Below are positions 19,689-28,537 of a stretch of 64,000 bases of DNA, one piece after another (position 1 is the first letter of the stretch; each line of letters starts with the position of its first letter). The stretch lies in assembly GCF_900638305.1 (NCBI RefSeq), contig NZ_LR134506.1, positions 434,001 through 498,000 on the forward strand, given 5' to 3'. Below the pieces are notes generated by a model. The model ran no database searches. It was given only the letters and a program-made list of their open reading frames with translations, and was not told the origin of the DNA. The DNA is from Porphyromonas cangingivalis. Its GTDB lineage: Bacteria; Bacteroidota; Bacteroidia; Bacteroidales; Porphyromonadaceae. The position numbers and the translations under genes are program-made.

Positions 19689-21705
19689 TATGTCCTGATG
19701 ATTGTTTCCTTCTTTGTAGCACCAATGCAGTGCGAGAGGGAAGATAGAGGCTTAGGAAGCCTTTGCCCTCCTTTGTGTACAACGCATCCGGTGTTGTGAA
19801 GTGATTGATTGATCTGTCGTTTCGCCCTTGTCCCCCAAACTGCTTATCGTCGCTGTCCAGTATGATCTGATATTCTCCGGTCGGTGCCAATATCTTGTAG
19901 TCGACCCAAGACTTGGTGGGATTGAAATTGAAGATGTACACATACTCTCCCCTTGAGTAGGCCAGGACTTGTTCGTCATCCTGACTCCAGAGCTGTTGTA
20001 GGGGCAGGGTATCGATATTTTTGATGCTTGAGATGTGTTGCACCATCGCTCTGTCGAAGGCTTCAAGCCACTCGTATTTAAGGAAGCCATTGTCCTGCAG
20101 TGACCATTGTCTGCGGGCATATTTGTAGCTCCATTCATTACCTTCTCTCGGAAAGTCGATCCATTCCGGGTGTCCGAACTCGTTGCCCATGAAGTTGAGG
20201 TACCCTCCATTGGTCGTAGAGATGCAAGCAAGGCGTATCATCTTGTGTAAGGATATCCCTCTCTCTACGGTGGCATCAGTATCAGCCTTGTCCATGTGCC
20301 AATACATTTCTTTGTCCATCAGGCGAAAGACAAGGGTTTTATCACCTACCAATGCCTGATCATGACTCTCGACGTAAGATATGGTCTTCTCATCATTCCG
20401 CCTATTGGTGAGTTCCCACCATATTGCGCCGGGATGCCATTTCTCGTCAGGCAATTCCTTGATGGTTTTTATCCAAAAGTCCGGGATGTTCATTGCCAAA
20501 CGATAGTCAAAACCATATCCACCTCTATCGAAAGGCAGTGCAAGTCCGGGCATCCCACTGACTTCTTCGGCGATGGTGATTGCCGAAGGGCGCATTTCGT
20601 GTATTAATTTGTTCGCCAATGTCAGGTACATGATTGCATCCCCATCTTGATGACCGTTGTAATAGTCTTTATAGCTGATAAAAGCTTGACCCATACCGTG
20701 AGAATAATAGAGCATGGATGTGACACCGTCGAATCTGAAGCCGTCAAAGTTAAACTCATCCAGCCAGTATTTACAGTTGGATAAAAGGAAGTGGAGAACC
20801 TCGCTCTTCCCATAGTCGAAGCACATCGAATTCCAAAGTGGGTGCATCATCCTCTCTCCATCATGGAAGTATTGGGTATGTGTGCCGTCAAACTTTGCAA
20901 GGCCTTCGACCTCATTCTTTACAGCATGAGAGTGAACAAGATCCATGATGACGAGTAGCCCCAAGCGATGAGCTTCGTCTATGAGAGCCTTGAGCTCGTC
21001 AGGTGTGCCAAAGCGTGATGAAGGAGCGAAGAAAGACGAGACCTGATAACCGAAAGAGCCGTAATAGGGATGCTCCATAATCGCCATAATTTGGATGGCA
21101 TTGTATCCCTTTGCTGCTATTCGTGGGAGTATGTGTTCTTTGAACTCTCTATAGGAACTCACCTTTTCCTCTTCGCCCGACATCCCGATGTGTGTCTCAT
21201 AGATCAATAGAGGACGATCTCCGAGAATCGGTCTCTCGTGCTTGAAGCTAAAGGAAGTATTCGGACTCCATACCACTGCAGAGAAGAGGTAAGTGTGAGG
21301 ATCTTGCACGACATATCGGCTCCATGCCGGTATGCGTTCGCCCTCTCCTCCGCTCCATCGTATCAGGAGCTTGTAATGATCTCCGTGCGAAATGCGATCG
21401 TGATCCAGACTAAGTTCCCATATTCCTCCTTTCAGACGAGACAAGCGGAAGCCTTCGGACGGCTTCCAATCATTTGTCCTACACAAGAAGTAAATCTCTG
21501 TGGCGTTTGGTGCCCATTCTCTGAACACCCATCTCCCCTCGGTCTTGTGGAGACCGAAGTACAGATGGCCCGATGCAAAGTCCGACAAACTCTTATGGGT
21601 ACTCCCCAAGAGTTCTCGTTCTCTCGATACTGCATAGTCATGCCTCGATAGGATGCACTTTTCGTAGGCTTCGAGCCACGGATCTTGTTTTATGATCTCC
21701 AGCAT
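19681..21705 (-). CDS. glgB: 1,4-alpha-glucan branching enzyme
   Basis: Creates alpha-1,6 branches in glycogen. 674 residues: N-terminal CBM48 (about 40-145), GH13 barrel (about 165-520) and a C-terminal beta domain. Catalytic residues in family positions are D326 (GFRFDGVTS), E380 (TIAEEVSG) and D449 (VESHDQ). Motif wording is closest to the eukaryote-like GH13_8 branching enzymes, which Bacteroidetes often carry. No other glycogen gene is adjacent, though a GH13 amylase is at 37.4-39.0 kb. Confidence 0.93.
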   Translation of the reverse strand: MLEIIKQDPWLEAYEKCILSRHDYAVSRERELLGSTHKSLSDFASGHLYFGLHKTEGRWVFREWAPNATEIYFLCRTNDWKPSEGFRLSRLKGGIWELSLDHDRISHGDHYKLLIRWSGGEGERIPAWSRYVVQDPHTYLFSAVVWSPNTSFSFKHERPILGDRPLLIYETHIGMSGEEEKVSSYREFKEHILPRIAAKGYNAIQIMAIMEHPYYGSFGYQVSSFFAPSSRFGTPDELKALIDEAHRLGLLVIMDLVHSHAVKNEVEGLAKFDGTHTQYFHDGERMMHPLWNSMCFDYGKSEVLHFLLSNCKYWLDEFNFDGFRFDGVTSMLYYSHGMGQAFISYKDYYNGHQDGDAIMYLTLANKLIHEMRPSAITIAEEVSGMPGLALPFDRGGYGFDYRLAMNIPDFWIKTIKELPDEKWHPGAIWWELTNRRNDEKTISYVESHDQALVGDKTLVFRLMDKEMYWHMDKADTDATVERGISLHKMIRLACISTTNGGYLNFMGNEFGHPEWIDFPREGNEWSYKYARRQWSLQDNGFLKYEWLEAFDRAMVQHISSIKNIDTLPLQQLWSQDDEQVLAYSRGEYVYIFNFNPTKSWVDYKILAPTGEYQIILDSDDKQFGGQGRNDRSINHFTTPDALYTKEGKGFLSLYLPSRTALVLQRRKQSSGHNG

Positions 21706-21727
21706 TAGGATGGGTTGGTCAGTGTTA

Positions 21728-22603
21728 TCAGTCGATAAATCGTCTCAAAATGTCGCCATAGTTTTCTATCCTGCGATCACGTAGGAATGGCCACCAACGG
21801 CGTACATTTTCGCTTCTTTTCATATCGATGTCGACGACTGCGGTAGCTTCGCAGTCTGTCGGGAGCATTTCGAGCATTTCACCTTGAGGACCTGCGACAA
21901 AAGACGTCCCCCAAAAAGTAATTCCCCCTGTCACTCCGCTCTCATCCCTCTCGTATCCTACCCTGTTGACGGATACCACTGGAAGACCATTCGCCACGGC
22001 ATGCCCTCTCTGTACGGTCACCCAAGCGTCACGCTGGCGATCCTTTTCGGCCGAGGGATCACTGCTCTCCCATCCGATGGCCGTCGGATAGATGAGCAAG
22101 TCTGCGCCTGCGAGTGCCATGAGCCTTGCAGCCTCGGGGTACCACTGATCCCAGCAGACCAGTACTCCCAGCCGACCCACAGACGTCTCTATCGGCTTGA
22201 AGCCTAAGTCTCCCGGCGTGAAGTAAAACTTCTCATAATAAGCCGGGTCATCGGGGATGTGCATCTTTCGGTACTTACCCGCCATGGAACCATCCTTTTC
22301 GAGGACGACCGAAGTGTTGTGATAAAGCCCGGGTGCCCTTCTTTCGAAGAGAGATAGGACAATGACCACGCCAAGCTCCTTGGCCAACTCTCCGAAATAC
22401 TCTGTCGAAGGACCGGGGATGGTCTCAGCCTCATCAAACAACGATACATCCTCCCTCTGACAGAAGTACAGACCATTGTGAAGCTCTTGAAGTACGATCA
22501 ACTCAGCCCCTTCGCCTGCCACCTTACGTATTGAGGTTGCGAGCCTTTGTTTGTTGTCTGAGTGATCGGGAGTATTATGTTGTTGAATAATTCCGACTTT
22601 CAT
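21728..22603 (-). CDS. aguB: N-carbamoylputrescine amidase
   Basis: Nitrilase-fold hydrolase converting N-carbamoylputrescine to putrescine, CO2 and ammonia. 291 residues with the catalytic triad E40 (VLQELHNG), K113 (YRKMHIPDD) and C150 (LVCWDQWYPEAAR); the last motif is diagnostic for this subgroup. It follows aguA by 20 bp, and together they take agmatine to putrescine. Confidence 0.95.
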   Translation of the reverse strand: MKVGIIQQHNTPDHSDNKQRLATSIRKVAGEGAELIVLQELHNGLYFCQREDVSLFDEAETIPGPSTEYFGELAKELGVVIVLSLFERRAPGLYHNTSVVLEKDGSMAGKYRKMHIPDDPAYYEKFYFTPGDLGFKPIETSVGRLGVLVCWDQWYPEAARLMALAGADLLIYPTAIGWESSDPSAEKDRQRDAWVTVQRGHAVANGLPVVSVNRVGYERDESGVTGGITFWGTSFVAGPQGEMLEMLPTDCEATAVVDIDMKRSENVRRWWPFLRDRRIENYGDILRRFID

Positions 22604-22623
22604 ATCTCTTTTTATTCTTGATG

Positions 22624-23673
22624 TTATAGCAAATCAGGGTTGATGAACCCCTTGGGGAACTGCATTGTGATACAGTGCAGCGAGCCATGTTGTTTTACCA
22701 AGGCTCGACAGTCGATGCCGATGACCTCTCTATCAGAGAAGACGGAGCTGAGGATTTCCAATGCCGTCTCATCTTCAGATGTACCGTAGATAGGCACAAG
22801 TACGGCACCATTGATGATTAGGAAGTTGGCATAAGTCGCAGGCAGTTGTAGTCCATCCTCGTCATAGAGAGGAGAGGGGATAGGTAGAGCAAAGGTGCGA
22901 TAGCGTTGCCCTTTCACATCTTTCAGAGCCTCTACCTCCGCCCTGAAGGCCTGCATGGTCTCGAATGTGGCATCATCGGGATTGGCTGTATAGTTGTAGA
23001 CGATGGTCTGAGGATCACAATACCTCGCCAGTGTGTCTATGTGTCCGTCTGTATCGTCCCCCTCCATGGCAGGGACACCCAGCACATGGATGTTCGGTGT
23101 GCCAAGCTCTTTAGACAGTCTTGCCAACTGCTCACTTCGTGGGGTATTGGGGTTTCGGTTGGCTTCCCAAAGGACAGAAGCCGTCGATAGCAGCGACCCA
23201 TGTCCATCGGTTTCCAAAGCACCTCCCTCACACACAAAATCGAGGGCATTGATGTACTCGACATCCTTTGCAAAAAGTTCCCGTTCGTGATACAAGATCC
23301 TTGATAAGGTATTGTCGACATTCGCCGCAAATTTCATCCCCCAGGCATTGAACCCGAAGTCCACGATACTCCTCTTGCCCTCCCTCATACAAGACAGCGG
23401 AGCAAAGTCCCTCGCCCAAGTGTCATTGGGTTGTAGTCCGTCCACAAGTATGAGTTTGTGCTTGTGTCCGTCCCCCAAGAGGGTACGTATGTGTTGAGCA
23501 TCGTCGCACAAGACAATCAATGCCTCGTGACGAAGTATACTTTTAGCGATGTTCACATAGGTCGCCTCTACCTCATCAAGGATGTACGCCCAGTCCATCC
23601 GGGAGGTCGGCCACGCTATGAGTACCGCATCTTGGGGTGCCCATTCGGGGATCAACTGATTGGTTGAAGTCAT
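22624..23673 (-). CDS. aguA: Agmatine deiminase
   Basis: Converts agmatine to N-carbamoylputrescine and ammonia. 349 residues of the guanidino-group-modifying (PAD-like) fold. It shows the family segments NDTWARDFAP, VCEGGALETDG, the GDDTDGHID stretch, and the C-terminal catalytic cysteine C334 in GSLHCITMQ. First gene of a run reading into aguB, glgB, manA and the methyltransferase. A -7 box lies about 70 bp upstream. Confidence 0.96.
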   Translation of the reverse strand: MTSTNQLIPEWAPQDAVLIAWPTSRMDWAYILDEVEATYVNIAKSILRHEALIVLCDDAQHIRTLLGDGHKHKLILVDGLQPNDTWARDFAPLSCMREGKRSIVDFGFNAWGMKFAANVDNTLSRILYHERELFAKDVEYINALDFVCEGGALETDGHGSLLSTASVLWEANRNPNTPRSEQLARLSKELGTPNIHVLGVPAMEGDDTDGHIDTLARYCDPQTIVYNYTANPDDATFETMQAFRAEVEALKDVKGQRYRTFALPIPSPLYDEDGLQLPATYANFLIINGAVLVPIYGTSEDETALEILSSVFSDREVIGIDCRALVKQHGSLHCITMQFPKGFINPDLL

Positions 23674-23738
23674 ATTTTTTATTCAGTGACTTTGTGTTCA
23701 ATATTTTGTGAGAACCGAAGCTCGGAAATCATATTATA

Positions 23739-23746
23739 CAAAGATA
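23739..23746 (-). promoter_or_regulatory. -7 box upstream of aguA
   Basis: TATCTTTG on the minus strand, about 66 bp before the aguA start. A TTG at 23763-23761 is only 14 bp further upstream, closer than the usual 17-21, so the -33 element is uncertain. Confidence 0.5.
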
Positions 23747-23834
23747 AATATTATTATTGACAAGCCGAGAGGCAATGAAGACGTGGGGTAGGCCATGGAT
23801 CAAAAAACTCTCCATAAGTCATGCATTTGTCAGA

Positions 23835-23876
23835 CGACAGAATCTGTTCTGTCCCCAAACAGAATGGATTCTGTCG
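23835..23876. repeat. 18-bp hairpin between aguA and smpB
   Basis: Arms CGACAGAATC and GATTCTGTCG pair perfectly; the inner segments TTCTGT and ACAGAA continue the stem through two G-T wobbles to a CCCCAA loop. No T run follows on either strand, so it is not a simple terminator. Role unknown. Confidence 0.75.
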
Positions 23877-24039
23877 CCATCCAAAACTCTTTCTGTTGTT
23901 CTAAATGATACAGTATGATTAACGAAGTTCCGGGAGAAGTTCAAGCGACCTATTTGATCAAGTCATAAGACTTTCTTCATTGAGTCGTCAGGCTTGATTC
24001 CGGATCTTTCTCATCTTTTGGTGGGCATGTCGCAAATCC

Positions 24040-24067
24040 TTGCATTGACGAATTATGAGTATCTTTG
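24040..24067 (+). promoter_or_regulatory. Promoter for smpB
   Basis: -7 box TATCTTTG at 24060-24067 with a TTG -33 core at 24040-24042, 17 bp apart. The start codon at 24118 is about 50 bp downstream. Confidence 0.6.
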
Positions 24068-24117
24068 TGTTCCCGAACCCTAATGAATATAAAAGAACGG
24101 GACAACGAATACATTTG

Positions 24118-24588
24118 ATGGCAAAGAAGAAACCTGACTATAAAGTCTCAATAAAAAATAAGAGGGCAACCTTTGACTACGAGATCCTCGATACCTATAC
24201 CGCCGGTATTGTGCTCTACGGTACGGAGATCAAGTCTATCCGTCTCGGTAAGGCATCATTGGTAGATACTTATTGTATCGTGCACAATGGTGAGATATGG
24301 GTCAAGAATATGTACATCGGCGAGTACTTCTATGGTACGTACAATAATCATGAGCCTCGTCGGGATCGTAAGCTCCTACTCAATCGTCGAGAGATCCGAA
24401 CCTTGGCCTCCGAAGCAAAAAACACAGGTATCACTCTCATTCCCGTTAAGCTGTTTATCAGTGATAAAGGTTTGGCTAAGCTCATCATTGGTATCGCAAA
24501 GGGGAAGAAACAATATGACAAGCGTGCAGCCCTCAAGGATAAGGATCAGAGGAGAGAAATGGATGCGGTTAAGAAGGTAAGATACTGA
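24118..24588 (+). CDS. smpB: SsrA-binding protein SmpB
   Basis: Binds tmRNA and brings it to stalled ribosomes for trans-translation. 156 residues. The ATG at 24118 (MAKKKPD) was chosen because an upstream in-frame ATG at 24055 overlaps the -7 box. Family segments are [41 protein letters not shown], and a basic C-terminal tail ([10 protein letters not shown] type). No tmRNA gene was seen in the window. Confidence 0.97.
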   Translation: MAKKKPDYKVSIKNKRATFDYEILDTYTAGIVLYGTEIKSIRLGKASLVDTYCIVHNGEIWVKNMYIGEYFYGTYNNHEPRRDRKLLLNRREIRTLASEAKNTGITLIPVKLFISDKGLAKLIIGIAKGKKQYDKRAALKDKDQRREMDAVKKVRY

Positions 24589-24613
24589 CGTACTGTGTCT
24601 GACTATATAGATT

Positions 24614-24642
24614 GAGGGAGAGGAGCATAGCTTCTCTCCCTC
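24614..24642 (+). terminator. Stem-loop after smpB
   Basis: 13-bp stem GAGGGAGAGGAGC / GCTTCTCTCCCTC with one G-T pair and an ATA loop, 25 bp after the smpB stop. The T run is weak (TTGCT), so termination efficiency is uncertain. Confidence 0.6.
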
Positions 24643-24730
24643 TTGCTACTATTCAGGGATCATAAAGAATTTGGATAATTCATACCGAACAGTAGGTACA
24701 AATCGATGAAAGAATGATAATAAATAGGGA

Positions 24731-24761
24731 TTGTGACAACCTATATTCTTACGTAGCTTTG
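24731..24761 (+). promoter_or_regulatory. Promoter for flavodoxin
   Basis: -7 box TAGCTTTG at 24754-24761 and TTG at 24731-24733, 20 bp apart, about 43 bp upstream of the start codon. Confidence 0.6.
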
Positions 24762-24803
24762 CGATGTAACTAATAACAACAAATAAACAGATATTATCAA
24801 ACT

Positions 24804-25298
24804 ATGAAAAAGATTGGAATTTTCTTCGGTTCGGCTACTGGTACAGCAGAAGATTTGGCAAATAGAATTGCAGGTAAGCTTGGTGTAGATGCTGCTGATG
24901 TGCACAATGTTGCAAATGCAGCGGCTGCCACTGCGGGTGACTATGAAGTCCTTCTACTTGGCTCTTCTACTTGGGGTTATGGAGAGCTTCAAGATGACTG
25001 GTTCGACTTCCTCAACGATCTTAAGGGACACGTTTCAGGTAAGAAGGTCGGTCTATTCGGCTGTGGTGACTCCAGTGCATATGATGATACATTCTGCGAT
25101 GCTGTCGGTATCATCTACGAAGAACTATCTGGTTGTGGATGTACATTTATCGGAGCTTACACTCCTGAAGAATATAGCTATAACGAATCAAAGGCAGAAG
25201 TCGATGGCAAGCTCGTAGGTCTTTGCTGCGACGAAGTCAATGAGGACGACAAAACTGATGATAGAATCAGCACTTGGATTGCTGCTTTGGGTCTTTAA
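24804..25298 (+). CDS. fldA: Flavodoxin
   Basis: Small FMN electron carrier. 164 residues of the long-chain type. The FMN phosphate loop is GSATGTAED near residue 9, the first isoalloxazine loop is GSSTWGYGELQDDW, and the second is GCGDSSAYDDTFCDA with a long-chain insertion after it. It has its own promoter and terminator, so it is a single-gene unit. It may serve as a ferredoxin substitute under low iron (known of the family). Confidence 0.96.
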   Translation: MKKIGIFFGSATGTAEDLANRIAGKLGVDAADVHNVANAAAATAGDYEVLLLGSSTWGYGELQDDWFDFLNDLKGHVSGKKVGLFGCGDSSAYDDTFCDAVGIIYEELSGCGCTFIGAYTPEEYSYNESKAEVDGKLVGLCCDEVNEDDKTDDRISTWIAALGL

Positions 25299-25361
25299 TA
25301 GATTTTAGAAAGATCTCGAGGCAACAGTCCTCAACGTATTAGAGTTTTATAGATGAGTGGA

Positions 25362-25399
25362 AGCATCCCGGGTACAGTCCGTGCTCGGGGTGCTTTTTT
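25362..25399 (+). terminator. Intrinsic terminator after flavodoxin
   Basis: 9-bp stem AGCATCCCG / CGGGGTGCT with one T-G pair, followed by five further T. Classical layout. Confidence 0.85.
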
Positions 25400-25489
25400 G
25401 TGTTTTCAGCTTTAGGTATGATGTTATTATGATTACTTGATCAGGAGCTTTCGGATCCTCCTGATCGTCTGCATTAGATGCGTTTTTCG

Positions 25490-25497
25490 TATCTTTG
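25490..25497 (+). promoter_or_regulatory. -7 box upstream of pyrK
   Basis: TATCTTTG, 27 bp before the pyrK start codon. No clear -33 TTTG was found. Confidence 0.5.
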
Positions 25498-25524
25498 CGA
25501 GTGTAAATAATGTAATCTTTTAAT

Positions 25525-26310
25525 ATGACAGGCACAAAAATGCAGGGCAAAAGGATCTCATGTGTAGACCTTATTGTCACAGAAGTCAAACTCTTTTCGC
25601 CACAGCTGTTCCTTTTGGAGCTGTCACCGATGGATGGAGAAACTCTTCCCGAGTGTAAGCCGGGGCAGTTTGTAGAACTTGAAGTCAAGGGCTGTGATCA
25701 AGTCTTCTTGCGTAGACCTATCTCAGTATATTACAGCGATGATCGCCGATTAGGCTTGCTGATCCGTGTTGCCGGAAATGGCACCGAACAGTTGTCAAAG
25801 GCTAAGGTCGGAGATCGTATCAGCACAATACTTCCTCTCGGTAATACTTTTTCAGCTCCTCAGGGGCGACGTCCTCTCCTTGTCGGAGGTGGGGTAGGAC
25901 TCGCACCGATGCTGAGTCTTGGGACAAAATTGAAGGCTGAAGGGATTGAGCCTATTTTTCTCCTCGGAGGTCGGGATGCTCATGCTTTTCCGGATCTTGC
26001 CTTGTTCGAAGAAACAGGCGTTTTGCACCTTACCACAGAGGATGCATCCATCGGAGAGAAGGGGTTTGTCACCGATCATTCGATACTCAACGAAGACTTC
26101 TCGGATGTCTATGTCTGTGGTCCCACTCCTATGATGAAGGCTGTGGCGAAGTGGGCAAAGTCTAAGGACCTGAGATGTGAGGTGTCGCTCGAGAATATGA
26201 TGGCCTGTGGGATGGGTGTCTGTCTATGTTGTGTCGAGCCTACGACCAAAGGACATAAGTGTGTATGTACGGATGGCCCTGTCTTTAATACTCAAGATCT
26301 TTTGTGGTGA
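25525..26310 (+). CDS. pyrK: Dihydroorotate dehydrogenase electron-transfer subunit
   Basis: FAD and 2Fe-2S subunit that passes electrons from PyrD to NAD+. 261 residues: FAD domain with [12 protein letters not shown] domain with [12 protein letters not shown], and a C-terminal cysteine cluster ([12 protein letters not shown], then CVC) that holds the 2Fe-2S centre. Start is the ATG at 25525; a second ATG five codons later is possible. Its TGA overlaps the pyrD ATG by one base, so the two subunits are coupled. Confidence 0.96.
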   Translation: MTGTKMQGKRISCVDLIVTEVKLFSPQLFLLELSPMDGETLPECKPGQFVELEVKGCDQVFLRRPISVYYSDDRRLGLLIRVAGNGTEQLSKAKVGDRISTILPLGNTFSAPQGRRPLLVGGGVGLAPMLSLGTKLKAEGIEPIFLLGGRDAHAFPDLALFEETGVLHLTTEDASIGEKGFVTDHSILNEDFSDVYVCGPTPMMKAVAKWAKSKDLRCEVSLENMMACGMGVCLCCVEPTTKGHKCVCTDGPVFNTQDLLW

Positions 26311-27224
26311 TGGAAAGAAATCTCAAAGTGAAAATAGGAGCATTGGAGCTCAAAAACCCTGTTACGACAGCCTCCGGGACTTTCGGAGATGGTATCTTGA
26401 TGAATGATGTCTATGATGTTTCCCGGCTTGGGGCAATATTTGCCAAGGGGACAACCCTCCATCACCGTGAGGGTAATCCACCCTGTCGTATGGCAGAGAC
26501 TGCATCGGGTATGCTGAACGCTGTCGGTTTGCAGAACAAAGGGGTACACTACTTTGCAGAACACATATATCCTGAAGCAACCGCACTCGGTACCGAGATT
26601 ATTGTCAATGTCAGTGGCTCTACGATAGAGGACTATCTCGAGACAACGGAGGTGATCGCAGGCTTGGATAAGATAAAAGCGATCGAGCTCAATATCTCTT
26701 GTCCCAATGTCAAGGAAGGAGGGATGGCTTTTGGGGTGACTTGTGAGGGTATCTCAAGCATCGTAAAGGCGGTGAGGGAGGTCTATCCTAAGACTTTGAT
26801 CGTAAAGCTCTCTCCAAATGTCAGTGATATTGCCCTGATGGCTCGTACGGCTGAGGCCAATGGCGCAGATGCTGTCTCCCTTGTGAATACATTCTTGGGT
26901 ATGGCTGTCGATGCCGAGAGACGTCGTCCTAAACTGTCGACCGTCACGGGGGGGCTCTCGGGACCTTGTATTAAGCCTATCGCTCTCAGGATGGTGTGGC
27001 AGGTCGCTAAGGCGGTTAATATCCCCGTTGTGGGGCTTGGAGGTATATGTACTTGGCAGGATGCCATTGAGTTTATGCTCTGTGGAGCTTCTGCCATACA
27101 GGTTGGTACCTACAACTTTGTCGACCCATTGGCTCCCCTTAAGATACTCTCCGGTATAGAAGACTACATGCAAAGGCATGGGGTGACTGATATAAACGAT
27201 CTTGTCGGAGCTTTGGAGGTTTGA
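26310..27224 (+). CDS. pyrD: Dihydroorotate dehydrogenase, class 1B catalytic subunit
   Basis: FMN enzyme oxidising dihydroorotate to orotate in pyrimidine synthesis, cytosolic. 304 residues from the ATG at 26310, which shares a base with the pyrK stop; two GTG codons just upstream are less likely. Shown by [12 protein letters not shown] near the N-terminus, [12 protein letters not shown] with the catalytic Cys of class 1B, and [27 protein letters not shown], the FMN phosphate site, split here across the motif. Confidence 0.96.
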   Translation: MERNLKVKIGALELKNPVTTASGTFGDGILMNDVYDVSRLGAIFAKGTTLHHREGNPPCRMAETASGMLNAVGLQNKGVHYFAEHIYPEATALGTEIIVNVSGSTIEDYLETTEVIAGLDKIKAIELNISCPNVKEGGMAFGVTCEGISSIVKAVREVYPKTLIVKLSPNVSDIALMARTAEANGADAVSLVNTFLGMAVDAERRRPKLSTVTGGLSGPCIKPIALRMVWQVAKAVNIPVVGLGGICTWQDAIEFMLCGASAIQVGTYNFVDPLAPLKILSGIEDYMQRHGVTDINDLVGALEV

Positions 27225-27258
27225 TTCCCATCGGTTTGATTAAAAAACGAAGAGGTGT

Positions 27259-27969
27259 ATGTCTTTTGAGATACTGAATAATTGGCTTCCTTTCCTCTAT
27301 CACGACGGACTGGAAGTACAGGATGTGCCTATAAGATTGCTGTATAGTGCACTCTTGGGTGTGATCATCGGATATAATCGTCAGCTACGTTATCACAACG
27401 CCGGATTGCGTACGTTTGCGCTCATCACGATAGGTTCGTGTATCGCAATGTTGTGTTCGATATATATACCTCTCAGTTTTGGTATGGGGGATTATACACG
27501 AATTGCGGCACAAGTGGTTTCCGGTGTCGGTTTTCTCGGTGCTGGTGCCATCATCAGAGGGCGTGGTAATCAGATACAAGGGATGACTACGGCAGCTCTT
27601 ATCTGGGTCTCTGCTGTATTGGGATTGGCTGTTGGCGCAGGGATGTATATTACAGGTTTGTTGATCACGGTCATCGTACTACTGATCCTCATTTCGCTCG
27701 AGAGTCTTAAGTCTCATCTGGAGATAAATCAAAATGAAATCTCTTTGACGATGATGTTTCGTGACAACGCCCCCGATTGTCTGGATATAAGATCTGAGAT
27801 CAGACGTTATGGAGTAGGGGTACAAGACTACTCTGTCGAGATAAATAAAGATGAGGGTACAAGCACTTATGTTTTTCGTTTGAGGTGCAATAGCGATGAG
27901 GATATTGCTACTCTTCAGAAGCAATTCGGTGAAAGACCTGATGTGTGTCTTCTTAGGATCGAAAGATGA
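27259..27969 (+). CDS. MgtC/SapB family membrane protein
   Basis: 236 residues: four or five membrane segments in the first 150 residues, with the MgtC signature GVIIGYNRQLRYHNAGLRTFALITIGS and GVGFLGAGAIIRGR, then a soluble C-terminal domain of about 85 residues resembling an ACT-like domain. MgtC proteins affect magnesium homeostasis and ATP synthase in other bacteria; the role here is inferred. It lies 34 bp after pyrD in a likely operon. Confidence 0.88.
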   Translation: MSFEILNNWLPFLYHDGLEVQDVPIRLLYSALLGVIIGYNRQLRYHNAGLRTFALITIGSCIAMLCSIYIPLSFGMGDYTRIAAQVVSGVGFLGAGAIIRGRGNQIQGMTTAALIWVSAVLGLAVGAGMYITGLLITVIVLLILISLESLKSHLEINQNEISLTMMFRDNAPDCLDIRSEIRRYGVGVQDYSVEINKDEGTSTYVFRLRCNSDEDIATLQKQFGERPDVCLLRIER

Positions 27970-27984
27970 TAGCCCCTCTCGGAC

Positions 27985-28512
27985 ATGGAGTACATAAGTT
28001 CTTACATATCGCCCATAGGTAAAATGATTCTCTCCGGTGATGGAGAGGTATTGACCGGGCTTTCATTTCAAGGAGACAAACACTTTTTGCAACCTTCTGA
28101 ACAAAAAGAGGTAAATTTGCCTATCTTCGAGCAAACCAAACATTGGCTTGACTGTTATTTCAGAGGCGAAAAACTCGATTTTACCCTTCCGATACGATTG
28201 GAAGATACTCCGTTCAGGCTCATGGTTTGGGAGATATTGAGGGAAATCCCTTATGGGGAGACAGTGACATACAAGTATATTGCCGATCGTATCGCCAAGC
28301 AGAAAGGGATCAAGGTAATGTCTGCACAGGCTGTCGGAGGTGCTGTGGGGCATAATCCCATAAGTATCATAGTCCCATGCCACCGTGTCATAGGTAGTGA
28401 TGGCAGCCTGACCGGATATGCAGCCGGGATTGGTCGGAAGATTGAGTTGCTGAGGTTGGAGGGAATAGATACATCAGAGATGTCTCTTCCTCGTTCGAGC
28501 AATGCGTTATGA
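27985..28512 (+). CDS. ogt: Methylated-DNA--protein-cysteine methyltransferase
   Basis: Suicide repair protein that takes alkyl groups from O6-alkylguanine. 175 residues with the active-site PCHRVIG motif (acceptor Cys), the helix-turn-helix RIAKQKG...QAVGGAVGHNPI region, and the following GSLTGYAAGIGRK. 15 bp after the mgtC-like gene and 25 bp before PBP1A. Confidence 0.95.
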   Translation: MEYISSYISPIGKMILSGDGEVLTGLSFQGDKHFLQPSEQKEVNLPIFEQTKHWLDCYFRGEKLDFTLPIRLEDTPFRLMVWEILREIPYGETVTYKYIADRIAKQKGIKVMSAQAVGGAVGHNPISIIVPCHRVIGSDGSLTGYAAGIGRKIELLRLEGIDTSEMSLPRSSNAL

Positions 28513-28537
28513 AACATAGATACAAAGGAATAAGAAG

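Larger units (their letters stand above)
23674..24117. other. Divergent intergenic region between aguA and smpB
   Basis: No coding sequence seen. It holds the aguA -7 box (23739-23746), an 18-bp hairpin at 23835-23876 and the smpB promoter (24040-24067). Confidence 0.7.
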
